Source: Ricinus communis
Lineage: Eukaryota; Streptophyta; Magnoliopsida; Malpighiales; Euphorbiaceae
Length of the DNA stretch: 64,000 nucleotides
Direction of reading: 5' to 3'
NCBI RefSeq assembly: GCF_019578655.1
Contig: NC_063265.1
Location: 19,454,285-19,518,284 of the forward strand
Part shown: positions 14,909 to 28,600 of the stretch, piece by piece
Position numbering within the stretch: the first letter of the stretch is position 1
Layout: each line of letters starts with the position of its first letter
The notes under the pieces: generated by a model
What the model saw: the letters and a program-made list of their open reading frames with translations, nothing else
Database searches by the model: none
What the model was told of the DNA's origin: nothing
Translations under genes and position numbers: made by a program

Positions 14909-17900
14909 CAATAAGTTTTCATGAGTGTGAAATAAAAGCTCAAGCAAAAGCTAGAAATAGGACTCAATTGGCCCTTAAATAAGAGCTTAGTGCCAATTTG
15001 GTACAAAAAGTTTAAATTAGGCATATTTAGCCTATAAAGAAAATTTGTCTGTCAATCAATTCATCACTAAATGTAGAATTCCTCGCAACTTAAATTTAAG
15101 AGTTTCTATAAGAGATAAATAAAATTACATTATAACATAAAATAGAAAGGTGAGTGTTGGCCATGTTTAGAAGAAACCATGCACCTTTAGTACCTAGTCC
15201 TTTTCCAAGAGCATCATCAACAAGAACATGCACTAATGTAAGATGGGTACCCATCAAATTAATAAATAATTGTTAGGTATTATATAGTTAATCTCCATAT
15301 CATTGTGGCATCCGCCCACTCTCATCATTCCTAGTTATGTTTCTTAGAAAGTTTGTAATCTAATATATAATCTTTTTGTTTTATATATAGTTGTCAATTA
15401 CTATCTTAATTTTAAAGTTCTAAAACACTCTATTATAAGGATTGTGAATTACAATGTTGCAAGACTAATTTTCAAACTCCATAAGTTTGTTGTTCCGTGA
15501 CGAAGATAAACAAGTAATTTAAAAGTCAGCATATATAATACTACCTAATCATAATGCAATGGTCGAATTCTATGTAAGAATTCGGAATAAAGGGTGAATC
15601 AAACCAAACTATATCATTTTATTATTATTGTTAAAGTAGTTATATATTCTATTAAATACTTTAATTATAGAATTTATGTGAAATGTAATTAAGAGAATAA
15701 AATAATTCAATTTAAATATAATATTTGTAAAAAGTAAATAAAACACATAAGAGTGAAAACTACTAATGCAACTATTAATTGAACAATGATCAAGAAAGTG
15801 AGCTTCTTCTTGCGTGGTGCCACGTAGGGGTGTGATTAAACTAATAACCTAATTGAAATCCATCAAATTGCCTAAGAACAAAGTGAATTAACTTTTTAGA
15901 TTATTACTTTTATAAGATTTTACGGGTAAAGGAAAAAAAGAAAAGGTAATCGAACACTTAAATTTACATATGTTTGTCTTAAATTTATATAAGTTTGTGT
16001 TTTATACATAAATAGTATTTCTTGATATTAAGTTTGGTTGAAATTTATAAAAATTTATAAAATTTATTTATAAATTTTTATTTTACGTGAAGTGAAAGTT
16101 AATGTAGAATTTTACATATTCAAATTTGTATATAATTAGTTAGAGCGAAACTCAATTCTATCAAAATAGAGAAATTTTTTAAATAAACTTTGTATTAGTT
16201 TGTTGATGTATTTTCTAATATCAAAATATCTCAATCAACTTTATTATTTTCAGTTTACTATCCTCGTGTATTTTTTGTCAAATGAAATAAATTTTTAATG
16301 GATTTCAACTAAACATAATATTAGTTACATTTTACGTAAGTTTTATAGTTAAAAATCTAATATAATATATAAACTAATATAAAAAGATAATAATAAGATG
16401 TTAACTATATATATGATTTTATATATGTAATATTAATAATAATGAATATTGAAAAATACTCAAAGTAAATAATTGAACCAATCCGTAAAATAAAATTCAT
16501 ATTTTGCAATAATAAAAGAGTGAATAAGAAATATAATTTTTGAAAGAAATTAATTCCTTTTTCCTGAAGGTATGTGCATTCTCTGAAAACTTGGTTATGT
16601 TACTATCACTGCAGCTAAATGGAGAAAAGATCACTCAAGTTTATCTGCTTTATGCAGATAATAATTCCTGAGGAATCATGGCTATCCTTTGATGAAGAAG
16701 CTTTGATCCTACATGTATAATAAGGTAAAAACTGTTGCTTTTCTCCCTCATAGTCTGACTTTGCAAATACTGCAGCAAACTTGTTTTAGGTTCGTGCATT
16801 TGCAGGGTGGTCAGGACCACGAGCTAGGGCTAGAAGTAGCGGCTTGTTTCACAGTAAAGATTGTTAACTAGAGAAGTTCACAGCATCATCCAGTGCCATG
16901 AAGCCGATGAGATCACATTTTTCAGGGATGCTTTACTGTTTCCTTGCGGAAAGAATCAGGGAAATCCCGTCTTGCGGGCTGGAAGGAGGCATAAATTTCT
17001 CAAGAACCTTCCCGTATAATTCGAACCAAGCCCCTTACTAACCACTGTTATTTCTGAATTTATTGGTGCCACGATGCTCTAGTAAAATCCTAAATATTAT
17101 GATTTCATTTCTGACATTATAGGATTGTGATTTATTAAATTCGTGTGCAACTAACTGTGATTATATGTGTCTAATGTGGTCAGAATTTGATGTCATCTGT
17201 TATCTGTACAAGGAACCTAACATATTGTGGCACACAATATCTTTTTTTTTTCGTTTTTTTTATTCATTATAAAAATAAAATTATGTCTGATTCATTAATG
17301 GTTCTTTTGAAAAACATGTTAGTTTTGAATCCTTGATTTCTGGGACTTTAAGTTTAGTCCCTTAAAAAATGGCAATTACCAGTTGATTAGAGTTTGCAAT
17401 TCCCACAAATATTAGTGTTGGCTAATTTCAAAGATTTACAAATCCTTAACTCATTATGTTTGTTTGAGACCTTAATAATTTTAAATAAGAAATTAAATCT
17501 AGAAGTTTATGGTAGGATTGTTTCCTCGAACTAAACTTTTAAAAATCACTAGACTCTTCAATTGGAATTCATATCTTTATTAGAACTTTTCTTATAATTA
17601 AATTAAAAGTTCTTGGTTTTTTTTTTTTTATAATTATGAGTTCCAAAAAATATTACTACCGGATAATTCATAATTGTTATTGTTTTAGTAAGCATAATCG
17701 ATTTTTTATATATTTTTTTACTTTAAATTTTAAAAATTGTCATCGGAAAATATTTCTGAAAATAAATTAAAAAATAGTATTTATTTTAAGATTTTAAAAT
17801 AATTAAATAAAATTGTTAAAGGGTATAAAATTTAGAATTTAATTTGTAATTAGACCTTCAAAGTATAAAAAAATCTAATTAATGACTTTTTGCATACCAA

Positions 17901-20260
17901 TTTATTTTTATAGATTTTATAAAAATTTATAATTAAATACTCCATAATTTTTATAAATTTTTTAAAATCTTTAAATATTAATAATAAATATTTCATTACT
18001 TTTATAAAATCTCTTAAAATTATTATTAAAAACAAATTCTTACTTTTCAATCCCATCAAACCCTTTATTGAACAGTAATTAACAGTAATAATCGATGATA
18101 AAAGAGAAGAAAATGTGACAAAGACATTAGTGAGAGTAGGGGAAGTACTTTATTTTATTGTTTCTTACAGTCAGAAATGACGTGTAATGGCCCAAATGTG
18201 ATTACAAGACCAATAAAAAGGTATGTGCGGACCCACTAAAAATGTGACTGTTGCTTGCTTCTGTACAGTGTATAGCTTCACTGTCGACCTGGCAAAGAGG
18301 ACCACGCAAAATTATTTTGAAGCATCTGACGTGGATGTCACAGGTGTCAAGTTACAGGTGGGCCACGGAATATGATCTCTGGACCCACTAATTTCTTGGC
18401 TTTGCTTGATGCATGATTTTGCTAACTTTTTGGTTCAATTTGGCTCCTGAAATTATTGTACGATTTTAATTTGGCTATTTTTAACCATCGAGTCAATTTA
18501 GTGTAAGATTTTATTTCTTTTTCACTCAAATTACCCTTGGATGAGAGAATTGGGATTACTTTCTTTTAAGAAATACTTTTTTTTTTACCTATAAAATTAA
18601 AATTAAAAAGAATCAAATTAAGTTTATACGATAAATTGAGTGATGAAATTGAATTTTATTCATAGTCGTTTCTTTTAGGGAAAAGAAAAGACATCAACGG
18701 AAGCCAAGTAATGCCTTATTAAACAATGATAAATTATTGACTATGTAATATGGTGCTAAGCTTTAACTTAATATTTTGATTTCTAACCATTTATGCTACA
18801 ACGATCTAAACTATATGTATATATATAATCAAGATATCTAACTTCTTTTCTTTCTTTTCTTTTTAATCTTTCTATAAATTTTAAGATTTTTTTTTTGCAT
18901 TTTTATGAGTTAATCAATTACAAAAGGTATTAAAATATATAAATATAGTTCGTTAATATTCTAGTTAGATATCAAGTATTTAAATTGTATTGATAAGTTG
19001 CAAATTTTTCTATAAATAACCATTCAATACTTATAATCATCAATCACTATAAATCTTTTTACTAGAGTTCAATAAACTATTGGTAGTGAATAATTTGAGA
19101 TTCTAGATTTTTTCCTTTATTTCTTTTCAAGAGGAAGAGTGAAAATGAATGGTAATAATGTTACTAGAAAATCTGAAAAGAAAAAAGATGGGATTTAAAG
19201 AAAAATCAATTGAAATCTTGAAAGAAATTCTTTGTATATATTTTACGACATAAAAAACCATCTAAAGTACACAAATATCTCTATAAAAGTCAATGAGTTT
19301 TTGAATATTGATTTATTTATATAAACTTTAGAAGAGTTGTATTTGAATATCCCATGATTTCTATAGAATTTTTAAAGTCCTTAATATTGAATACCTTTTT
19401 ACTTTTATAAATCCTTTTAAGGTTATTATTATTGAATACACTTTGAGCTTTTATTTCTATCAAAGTTTTTATTTTTCCTAATCTAATACATTTCCTTTAG
19501 TACTTTTCTATATTTATATAATATAAAACTATTTATTTTTAATTTTAGTATTTTCTTTTATTTTTAGTGATCTTTTTCAATATTATTATTATTAAGCCAA
19601 CTATAGGGCAGGTACTAATCTAGTTTAACTTTAAAAAGCAACTAGATGCTTAGTGAAGGTTTAGTGCATTATACAACAAATATAAAATGTGTGTTTGGAA
19701 TTATATTTGGCAAAAGCATTTTTCAGAAAAATAATTTTAATTTTTTTAAGTTTGAAAACCGCCATGAGAGATATAAATAAATTGATGCTTAGTATCCAAG
19801 GAAAAATTTAATAAAAATAGTTTATGAAAAATTTTATTTAAAACAATTCTAAACACCTAATAATAGTTTTAAACAAGTCCCTAACAAGTTTGTAGATAAG
19901 CTTCTGATGTTGGTCTTTATAATAATCTTTGCTTCTATTGAAATTTTTATGAGCATAAGATTGAGTCATAATCAATAGGTTCATATTTATCATGATATGA
20001 AATGAGGGGTTACATTTAATTATATATAAAATTTGAAAAATAAGGAAATAAAGCCAAAAGGTAATTGCTATATAAATACGCTTGTAAATCAATTTCAAAC
20101 TTTATGAATCCTATTAATTTTTATAGCCAGAATCTTAACATGTGAAGAGTGCTTCGAAGAAGAGATTTTGATTTTAAGTTTCTTTATATTGAATGTAAAA
20201 AAATAACTACTTCGATTATGTAGTTCTATTAAATCTCTTATGACTTAAAAAAAAATTGAT
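14909..20260. other. Intergenic spacer
   Basis: No supportable gene. Two less AT-rich islands stand out: 16560-17220, and 18170-18420, which contains TGACGTGG. Neither holds a long open frame or a motif I recognise. A lone arm of the 877-1351 element family lies at 17685-17858. The rest is low-complexity AT sequence. Confidence 0.5.
17685..17858. repeat. Single arm of the 877-1351 MITE family
   Basis: The sequence from TTAGTAAGCATAATCGA to TTTGTAATTAGACC matches the reverse complement of the left arm at 877-1043 along its length, for example AAAAATTGTCATCGGAAA and TGAAAATAAATTAAAA. No partner arm was found nearby, so this copy is truncated or its other half has decayed. Confidence 0.6.
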
Positions 20261-20635
20261 TGTTGTGACTGCTGGCAACCAATGATCGAGCAAGGCATGG
20301 ATTAGATTGCTGGGTGCTTGCTAGCCATTAATGAGAATGAATAATTATTGTTGACTAATGGCTATGATTATTAGTTAGTTAGTTATAATAACAGAATGAA
20401 GGTGTAATTAGTGTGCATTGCTGATGTATAATTGTAACTAGCAGCTCCACACGTGAAGTAAGCTAGCATATATACACTGAGATTGTAATCATCAAGCATA
20501 ATAAGATTACAAGCATTTTTTTCCTCTCATTCTCTCTTATTTCTCTCTCAGCTAAGCTCTTTTCTATAACTTTCTCTCATATTCTCCTATTTTATTTTTC
20601 CATTATGTTGTGTACTTTATGAAAGCCTCAAGACA
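20261..20635 (+). repeat. Left LTR
   Basis: Begins TGTTGTGACTGCTGGCAACC and ends CTCAAGACA. It aligns along its whole length with 25303-25695. It contains ATATATACACTGAGATTG, a plausible TATA region, near 20470. The right edge could lie a few bases later because the two copies still resemble each other weakly beyond ACA. Confidence 0.8.
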
Positions 20636-20643
20636 TAATAATT

Positions 20644-20655
20644 TGGTACCAGAGT
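20644..20655 (+). other. Primer-binding site
   Basis: TGGTACCAGAG lies 8 bases after the left LTR. It differs by one base from TGGTATCAGAG, the site complementary to the 3' end of initiator tRNA-Met that is used by many plant retrotransposons. Confidence 0.65.
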
Positions 20656-20659
20656 ATTC

Positions 20660-23600
20660 TGATCTTAGGGTAACTATAGCTTCTTTAATGAGAAATACGA
20701 AGAAAGGAAATAAGAATAAAGGTTCCAACATAGACGTTACTGATTCCGAAGAAAGAATATATCAGGAAATCCTTGAGGATAATAATGGTGGAGAGCAAGT
20801 TCAGGTATTAGATTAGAAGGTTGAGGAACTATTCAAGAGATTTGATAAGTTCAAAGTCTTACAAAGAAATTTGACTTGTTCTTGTCAATGTACCAAATTC
20901 AATCTATGGGTAAGGAAACAAACTCTTAAAGTCTTACTAATCTTGTGCAAAATATAGATCCTAGTCCATCGAATAGAGCTCAAAATATTTGATTTGGGAC
21001 TAATGTAGGTGTTCAAAGGCAAAATAATGGTATAGTGATTAATCAAGGAATTCTGCCTACTCCTAGAGAAATATAATCATTAGATGCTACTGATATGGGA
21101 ATATATGGGTATAATACTAGAATGAGAACTGGATTCTTAAAAATAGAGATTTCAGTGTTTGATGGTGCCAATGCTAGAGGATGAATTAGAAAGTGTGAGA
21201 AACTTTTTCATTTTTAAGTAATTCTTATGCATTAAAAGATTAAGGTGGCTTCAATGTATTTCTCTGAGAGGGTAAATCTTTGGTTTCAAGGTTGGTTAGT
21301 TGATAATGATGTTAATAATTGGGAGAAATTCTCTAATGATTTAATATTGAGATTTGGTGAAAAAAGGATTAATGACATTATATATGAATTTAATAAGCTA
21401 CAACATGAAGAGTTTGTTTTGGAAGATCAAGAAAGGCTCGAGGAGCTTAAGTCCCTGATGAAAAAATATGTGCTTGGGCTTATATGACTCACTTAAACCA
21501 AATATGGGGATGATGAAACCGATAACCTTATATCAAGCCTTTGAGCAATCTAAGCTTCAAGAAAAACAAATTACAGCTCTCACACACCACATATACCTTA
21601 CCAAGCCTTTTTCAAGACCTTACAACTCCTTTAACAATATATATTCACCTTCTTCTAACCAAAATCAATCTTTCAGAACATACATTATACTTTTCTGAAA
21701 ACCTTTTTATGAAGCTACCTCAACTTCCAACTTCACTACTACCTCTAGTAGTACTAACCATAATTTTACTTTCCCTAGCCAAAATCCTTCAAACCCCACA
21801 AAATCCTACCCAACTAAACCAAATGATGTGAGGAGATCTCCAAGAGCATGTTTTAGATATGGAGAAAGATTTACTCATGGGCATCAGTGCAAGGAAAAAT
21901 AATTTCTAGTAATGAATGCAAAAGGTGAAGATGAATTCTTGGATCAGGATCAACTTGAGACTACCAATAATTTCTATTATGATTCTGAGAAGGAAAATAC
22001 CCTACACATGTCTATCAATACCCTTGATAGCCAAATGTATGCTAATACTATTTCCATTAATGGAATGGTTAATCACAAAAATGTTATCCTTTTAATGGAT
22101 AGGGGAAGTACTCATAGTTTCATCAACAAGAAGTGGGCTGAAAAAAATGAAGGCAGGTCCATTTTTTATTATAATGGTTAATGGTTCGAAGCTAGTCAGT
22201 AACTAGAAATGCATTGGGTTCTCTTGGTTTTCTCATAACTTAAGAATCTCGGAGTTAAGGGAATATGACATTATCCTGGGAGCTAAATGGATGAAAAAGT
22301 ATAATTTAATCTTATCTGATTACATTGAGAAGCAGGTCACCATTCATAAAAATGGTAAGCCTATGCTTCTATAAGGAATCAAGCCTCATGCAATACACAT
22401 GTGGAGTAGTAGGGAGTTATAGAAAATGTGGAAGAAGGTAATTAATGTTATGGCCTAACTTTTTTCACTTCAAGCTTTTGCCAATAGTCAACATGAGAAA
22501 TTAGCAGTAGATTTTTGAAGGACTTGATAGATGCATATGCTGATATAATTTAAGAACCTACCTTCTTACTACCTCAGAGGTTTCATGATCATGCTAAACC
22601 TTTTAAATCTAGAGTCGAGCCCATGAATATAAGACCTTACAGGTACTCTCATGTGCAAAAAGATGAAATTGAAAAATTAGTGAAGGAAATGCTACAGAAT
22701 TAAATCATTCAAGCAAGTAACATTTCCTATGCTAATCTTGTTTTATTGGTCAAGAAGAAAGATAAGAGTTTGAGATATTTTATAGACTATAGGTAATTGA
22801 ATGACTTAACTGTTAAGGACAAATTCCTATACATGTTATATATGACTTGATTGATGAATTAACGGGTGCAAAATCCTTCTCTAAGCTTGATCTTAGAGCT
22901 AGATGTCATCAAATTTGAATGAAAATTGATGATTGCCCTAAGATAGTCTTTAAAACTCATCAAAGATTATGTCAGTTTAGGGTTATACCTTTTAGGCTAA
23001 CTAATGCCCTAACTTCCAAGCTCTTATGAACCATGTTTTTAAGGATTGTTTAAGAAAATCTATTCTTGTTTCCTTTGATGACATTTTGGTTTACAATGGT
23101 AGTTGGGAGAAGCATTTGCAACACTTGCAGAGGGTTTTTGAACTATTGAGAAGTAATCAATCGTATGCTAAAATGTTTAAGTGCACATTTGACAAGACTT
23201 AAGTGGAGTATTTGGGCTATATTATTTCTGATCAGGGAGTCTTCATAGACTCTAAGAAAATTGAGGCAATGTTGCAATGGCCAACACCAAAACACTCAAT
23301 TTCTTAAAGGGTTTTTTGGTTTTAATGGATACTATAGGAAGTTCATTAAAAACTATGGACTTATAAATAAACCTTTAACTAATTTACTTAAGAAGGGTAA
23401 TTTTGCATGGTCTAAGGTGGTTGAGAATGTTTTTCAAAGTTTGAAGAAGGCTATGACAAATGCTCATGTGCTAACCTTACCTGACTTTTCTAAGGAATCC
23501 ATTATAGAGGCATATGCTTGTTCCATATACCTATTGCTTTCCTTAGTAAAGCATTGGCTCCTAGGCATCGAGGTTTATCTAGTTATGAAAAGAATTCTTA

Positions 23601-25295
23601 GCTGTATTGATGGCAGTTTCTAAATGGAAACACTATTTGCAACATTCCCCTTTTGTTATCAAAACTGACCAGGAAAGTATTAAACATCTACTGCAGCAAA
23701 GGTTACATATTTCAATTCAACAAAAAGGGATGACTAGACTCTTGGACTTAATTATAGAATCTTATACAAAAAGAGAGTGGAGAAAAAAGTGGTTCATGCT
23801 CTTTCTGGAAGGGATAGTAAGCTCTCTCAAGGTTTTATAATATCTATTACTAGTTGTGTGCTTCCTATTTAGATCACAAACATTCAATAGAGTTGTATTA
23901 GTAATTCCTTTGCCCTTTCCTTAATTCATGCCCTTTCTATCAACCCTTCTGCTAGCATTGTTTATCAGTTGCATCAGGGAGTCCTTTGAAACAAGAGTAG
24001 AGTTTACATTGGTAATGCTGGCAATTGTAGAGCATATTTGATCTCAGTTTGTCATGAGTCTACCTAGGGTGTCATTCTGGAATTACTGGCACTTATAACA
24101 AATTAAACTCGTATTTTTTGTAGCCTACAATGAAGAAAGATGTGTATGCTGTAGTTTTTTAATGTGACATATGCTAGAGATGCAAAAATCAGTCAGTGCC
24201 TTGTACTGGCCTTTTGCAACCCTTGCATGTTCTTTCCTAAGCTTGGTCTCACAGTTCAATGGATTTTGTTGAAAAGTTACCTAAATCTGTTGGTCATGAT
24301 ACTATTCTAGTAGTCATTGACAAATTTACCAAGTATGGACGTTTTCTTGCATTAGCTACTCCCTTTGATGCTCCTAAGTTAGCTAAGCTTTTCTTTAATC
24401 ACATTTTCAAGCTCCACAAGATGCCAGTATCCATTGTCTTTAATAGAGGCAAAATTTTCACCAGCTTGTTTTGGAAGGAATTCTTTAAGCTTATGGGAAT
24501 AAAATTGCATCTTAGTATTGCATACCATCCACAGACAAATGGTCAAACTGAGAGGTTGAACAGGTGCATTGAATCTTATTTGAGATGTATGATAGCTTCT
24601 AAATCATCTCAATGGATTCTTGGCAGCTCTTGTAGAGTGGTGGTATAACACCAACTTCCATACTAGTTCATAAATGTCTCCATTTCATGCCCTTTATGGT
24701 TATGTTCCTTCGTTACTTCCTGACTTAGTAGATCAGTCTATTTCATTGGCTTCAATTGATGATTGGATGCAACCGAGGCTGCATTTCAATTCCTTACTCG
24801 AAGAGAACCTTGCTGAGGCTCAGAATAAGATTAAATAATATGCAGACTCTAACAGGAATAATAGATCATTTGCAGTGGTTGATTGCATCTACTTAGTTAC
24901 ATCCTCATAACCAAAGTTTTGTTACTCTTCGAAAGCCACCTAAACTGTTAGCAAAGTTCTATGGCCCATTTGAGATTATTGGAAAAGTTGATCATGTTGC
25001 TTATAGACTTAAGCTACCCAGTGATTCCTTGATTCATGTGCCCTTGCTTAAGAAGAAGGTAGGACCTATCTCTCACGTTCAGTCTGCATTGCTTGCTATG
25101 GGACCTTATGGTCAATTTAAGGTGGAGCCACTGACGGTTTTGGCTACTAGGACTATTCTTTGATAGAAATCTATTGTTAAGCTTGTTAATACATTGGTTT
25201 AATATGAATGAAAGTGATAGCACTTGGATAGACCTTTCAATTATTCAAGCACAATTTTCAGAATTCAGTCTTAAGGACAAGACTTTTCTTAAGGG
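20660..25295 (+). pseudogene. Degenerate gag-pol of the gypsy element
   Basis: The coding region is broken by many stops and frameshifts. The gag capsid-like part lies at ~21240-21560. A zinc-knuckle remnant at ~21848-21895 has Tyr in place of the second Cys. The protease remnant near 22098-22120 reads MDRGSTHSF where D-S/T-G is expected. The reverse transcriptase remnant lies at ~22580-23200, with an SFDDIL box. RNase H remnants lie at ~23480-23830. The integrase core at 24259-24640 keeps the E of NGQTERLNR, but the conserved SDRD position reads FNRG, losing an acidic catalytic residue. A chromodomain-like tail ends the region. It cannot encode a working polyprotein. Confidence 0.85.
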
Positions 25296-25301
25296 AGGGT
25301 A
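25288..25301 (+). other. Polypurine tract
   Basis: AAGGGAGGG sits directly upstream of the right LTR, the usual place where plus-strand synthesis is primed. The end of the pol frame (FLKGG) overlaps it. Confidence 0.7.
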
Positions 25302-25302
25302 A

Positions 25303-25695
25303 TGTTGTGATTGTTGACAACCAATGATTGAGCAAAGCATGGATTAGATTATTGGGTGCTTTCTGGCCATCGATGATAAGGAATAATTGTTGCTAACTAA
25401 CAACTATGATTGTTAGTTAGTTAGTTAGATAATAACATAATGAAGGTGTAATTAGTATGCATTTCTAACGTGCAATATTGTATAACAGAATTGTACTAGC
25501 AGCTGTACACGTGAAGTGGGCTAGCTTATATACACTGAGATTGTAATCATCAGGCATAATAAAATTATAAGTATTTTTCTTCTCTTATTCTCTCTTATTT
25601 CTATCTTATATATATGCTCTTTTCTACAACTTTCTCTCATCTTCTCCTATTTTGTTTCTCCATTATGTAGTGTGTTCTATGAAAGTGTCAAGACA
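25303..25695 (+). repeat. Right LTR
   Basis: Begins TGTTGTGATTGTTGACAACC and ends GTCAAGACA. It matches the left LTR with many substitutions and small indels and is 18 bases longer. Confidence 0.8.
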
Positions 25696-28600
25696 CCAAA
25701 ATTATATAAAAATATAATCTAATATGCTTTAAGTTCATTCTCCACAAATATATCAGTCATCACAAAGATGGTTAACAATTTATACATACATATATATAAG
25801 TCACGAATTGTGGATACATAGACGACACAATAGCATCCTTTTTATAAAAATTTCATCACATATTTGCTAAATTTACATAAATATTAGTGGAAGAATATTG
25901 TCAAACTTAGAATCTCAATCACAAAATTTTAAAAAGAAATATGAAGAGATCAATTAGGTTAATAATAAACCTTAAAGAATGAGTATAGTAAATTAAATAG
26001 TAAGCCTTAAACGGCTAGTGATGATATTTGACTATATATATATATAGTGGCAGGCAATGCATGGGCATCTAATCCTATTTCTATTTTGCAAAAACAAGTT
26101 CACTTTGTGCTTTATGCTCATTTAGGAAAGAAGCCAAAATGATGATGATGACTTGGCTTTTTTTTTTTTTTTTTTTTAAAAAAAAGAAGAAAGAATTAAG
26201 AGATAAAATTGGGATTGAGACAAATGGATGGTTGTACTTGAAATAAGCAATGATTTCACCTTGTATAGGGTAATTATATGAGCATATATCTTTATCCCGA
26301 ATTGGAAATCTTGAAAATTGCAATGCTCTTCTAATCTTTCATTCAGAGATGGAATATTAATGTCTAATCCACTATTTTGATAATTGACCGCATCTCCGGA
26401 TCAAGCAAATGCGTGATTGACACAAAAGTTTACAAATATAAACATCTATCATTTTAAACGGTTTAAATACCACACATTATAAATTTATGTAAATTATTAT
26501 TCTTCTAACATATATATGTAAATTACTCATTAGAGTTTTATATTTAAAATGCTATCATATATTAAGAGTCATACATACATATATTAGGCCTCTCATTATT
26601 TTAATGAAATATTTATATAAGCTCGTTTTTGTGAAAAAGAAAAAAGTATTTCTTTACTTCATATTAATTACAAAATGATAATAAATATTTATTTTTTTCA
26701 TTTGAAATACATATAGTTAATTTGAAGTGTCGGGTAGGACCCTTACGACTGATAAAATATTCCTTCGAGAGACTTAATACAGTTACACATTTAAAATTTG
26801 AATTCAAAAACTTAATTAAACTAGAAAAGTCTATCTATATATTTTTTGATAATATTTAATTTTTTTAAAAAAAATAATATTAATACATTTTCATTATATT
26901 GAAGTTCGGGATACTTAAAAGACTCGTTTAAAAAGAAAAAGTTTTGGATAATGGCATAAACAATGGTTTCCTTGGCTTGACCCAAGAGCAAGTGCAGGAG
27001 GTCACGGGACTGCATGCATGCACCTAACAAAACTTGGCTTTTTGTCACTACGGCTTGGCCCCCCAACCCAATATCATGCTGGCTGTGGCACAAGATTCAA
27101 TAAAGTCTCGGGGAGATAGAGATTTACGTCGCAGAACTTTGGAAATCTCTCATTTGCATGCGTCAATCAGTTGCAGTTGCAGTTGCAGAGCTGCGCTTGT
27201 TTCTAATAATCTTAAGAGCCATAGATTCAGATTCCTCCAAGTCAGTGGTCTCTCAACGTGCGTTCAGTTGCTCACATATGAACCCTTTGGCTCAAACAAG
27301 CAGCAACGGCCACCAACTTTGATTTCAGAAAATATGTTAATATCAAAAGGGAAAAGAAAAACAATTTTGGGTGTTGTCTTTATTGGAGTGATTAAGGGGA
27401 AAATAATATTCATGACATAAGCTTTTCCTCAGTGTGAAGCAGAATGTGAGTTTGCATGCTTCTCCTTGTCGGTTCTCACATGGTTTGAATCACAATCTCT
27501 GTTGTTCATACTTGACCATTTCATTGTTAGCATTTTTCTTTTTCAGTTTTAATAGAATTTCTTTTTTTATTTTTCAAGCAAGCAAACGAATGTTCTTGCT
27601 AATTTTTTTGAACAATATTGTTGGGATTTTCTATCTTACTTGTTGATTAACATATGAGATTAAAATACTAACTTTCGGGTTTGTACTTTAGTAACCCCAA
27701 TCTATTTGTTTCTATGTTGTGATATTTATTTTCTTTCAATTTCATTTAAAGATTATTTATGTATAAATTCTTTTATTTGATCTATTATTCATATATTTCT
27801 TTGTTCTCTACTTTGAATATTTTTATTCTAGTCAATCCAATCAGTTGATGTTAAATTGTTGTTCATATTAACATAAATCAAAATTGATAAGGAGTTGGTC
27901 AATGATATTTAAACATGTATTCGTTTCGAGTGTCTATTTATTTTCTATCGGTATCTATGGATTGATCACGAGTTAAAATATAGTTATAGCATTTGAATAA
28001 AAATAAAATAGAATTTAGTAAATTATGTTTTAATGCATATACTTTAATAAAATAAGTAATTCAACAAAAAAAAAGTATGTTGATTATATCAAAATTGGAG
28101 AGAAATCAAAAATTTAGTTTATCATGGACAGAGATCCTATTGTTGCTGAGATAATAACCTCTATACGAAATGTTTACATGAATAGAAAATGAACCGTTCA
28201 AATAGCATTCACTAATATCACCAAAAATATTATTAAAATGCTTTTATGAGAAGATTTTATTGAAAATGTGAGGAAACACCAGAAAGGCAAAATAAATTTT
28301 TTGATTTTAACCCTACGACATAGAAGGAAAAGAAAAGGACCCTATAGAACTAGTCTAAATTTAAAATGGATTAGTCGACCTGATCTACTAATCTATTCTA
28401 ACTATCAAAAGATTCCTAAGGTGAATCTAATAAAAAACTCTTTTAATTCTAAAATAAGTGCCATTTAAAAAAAATATTTATATTTTAAATTATGTGTAGT
28501 TTTAAGAACTCAACCAAGCATTTATCACTTTTAATATACCCTTATTTGTTATGAGTGAAAATATTAATGTAAAAGGAGAGATACAGAAATATATTAGAAT

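Larger units (their letters stand above)
20261..25695 (+). mobile_element. Decayed Ty3/gypsy LTR retrotransposon, chromovirus type
   Basis: Two direct repeats of ~375 and ~393 bases, both TGTTGTGA...CAAGACA, enclose a broken gag-pol region. A primer-binding site follows the left LTR and a purine tract precedes the right one. The order is gag, protease, reverse transcriptase, RNase H and integrase, which is Ty3/gypsy order. The reading frame ends in a chromodomain-like tail (DLSIIQAQF, SLKDKTFLKGG), as in chromoviruses. By eye the LTRs are only about 85% alike, so the insertion is old. No matching 5-bp target duplication was found at the assumed edges. Confidence 0.88.

Noticed and set aside
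28268..28468. Basic open frame of 66 codons
   Set aside because: It is short and AT-driven with no motif, and no promoter or splice context supports it.
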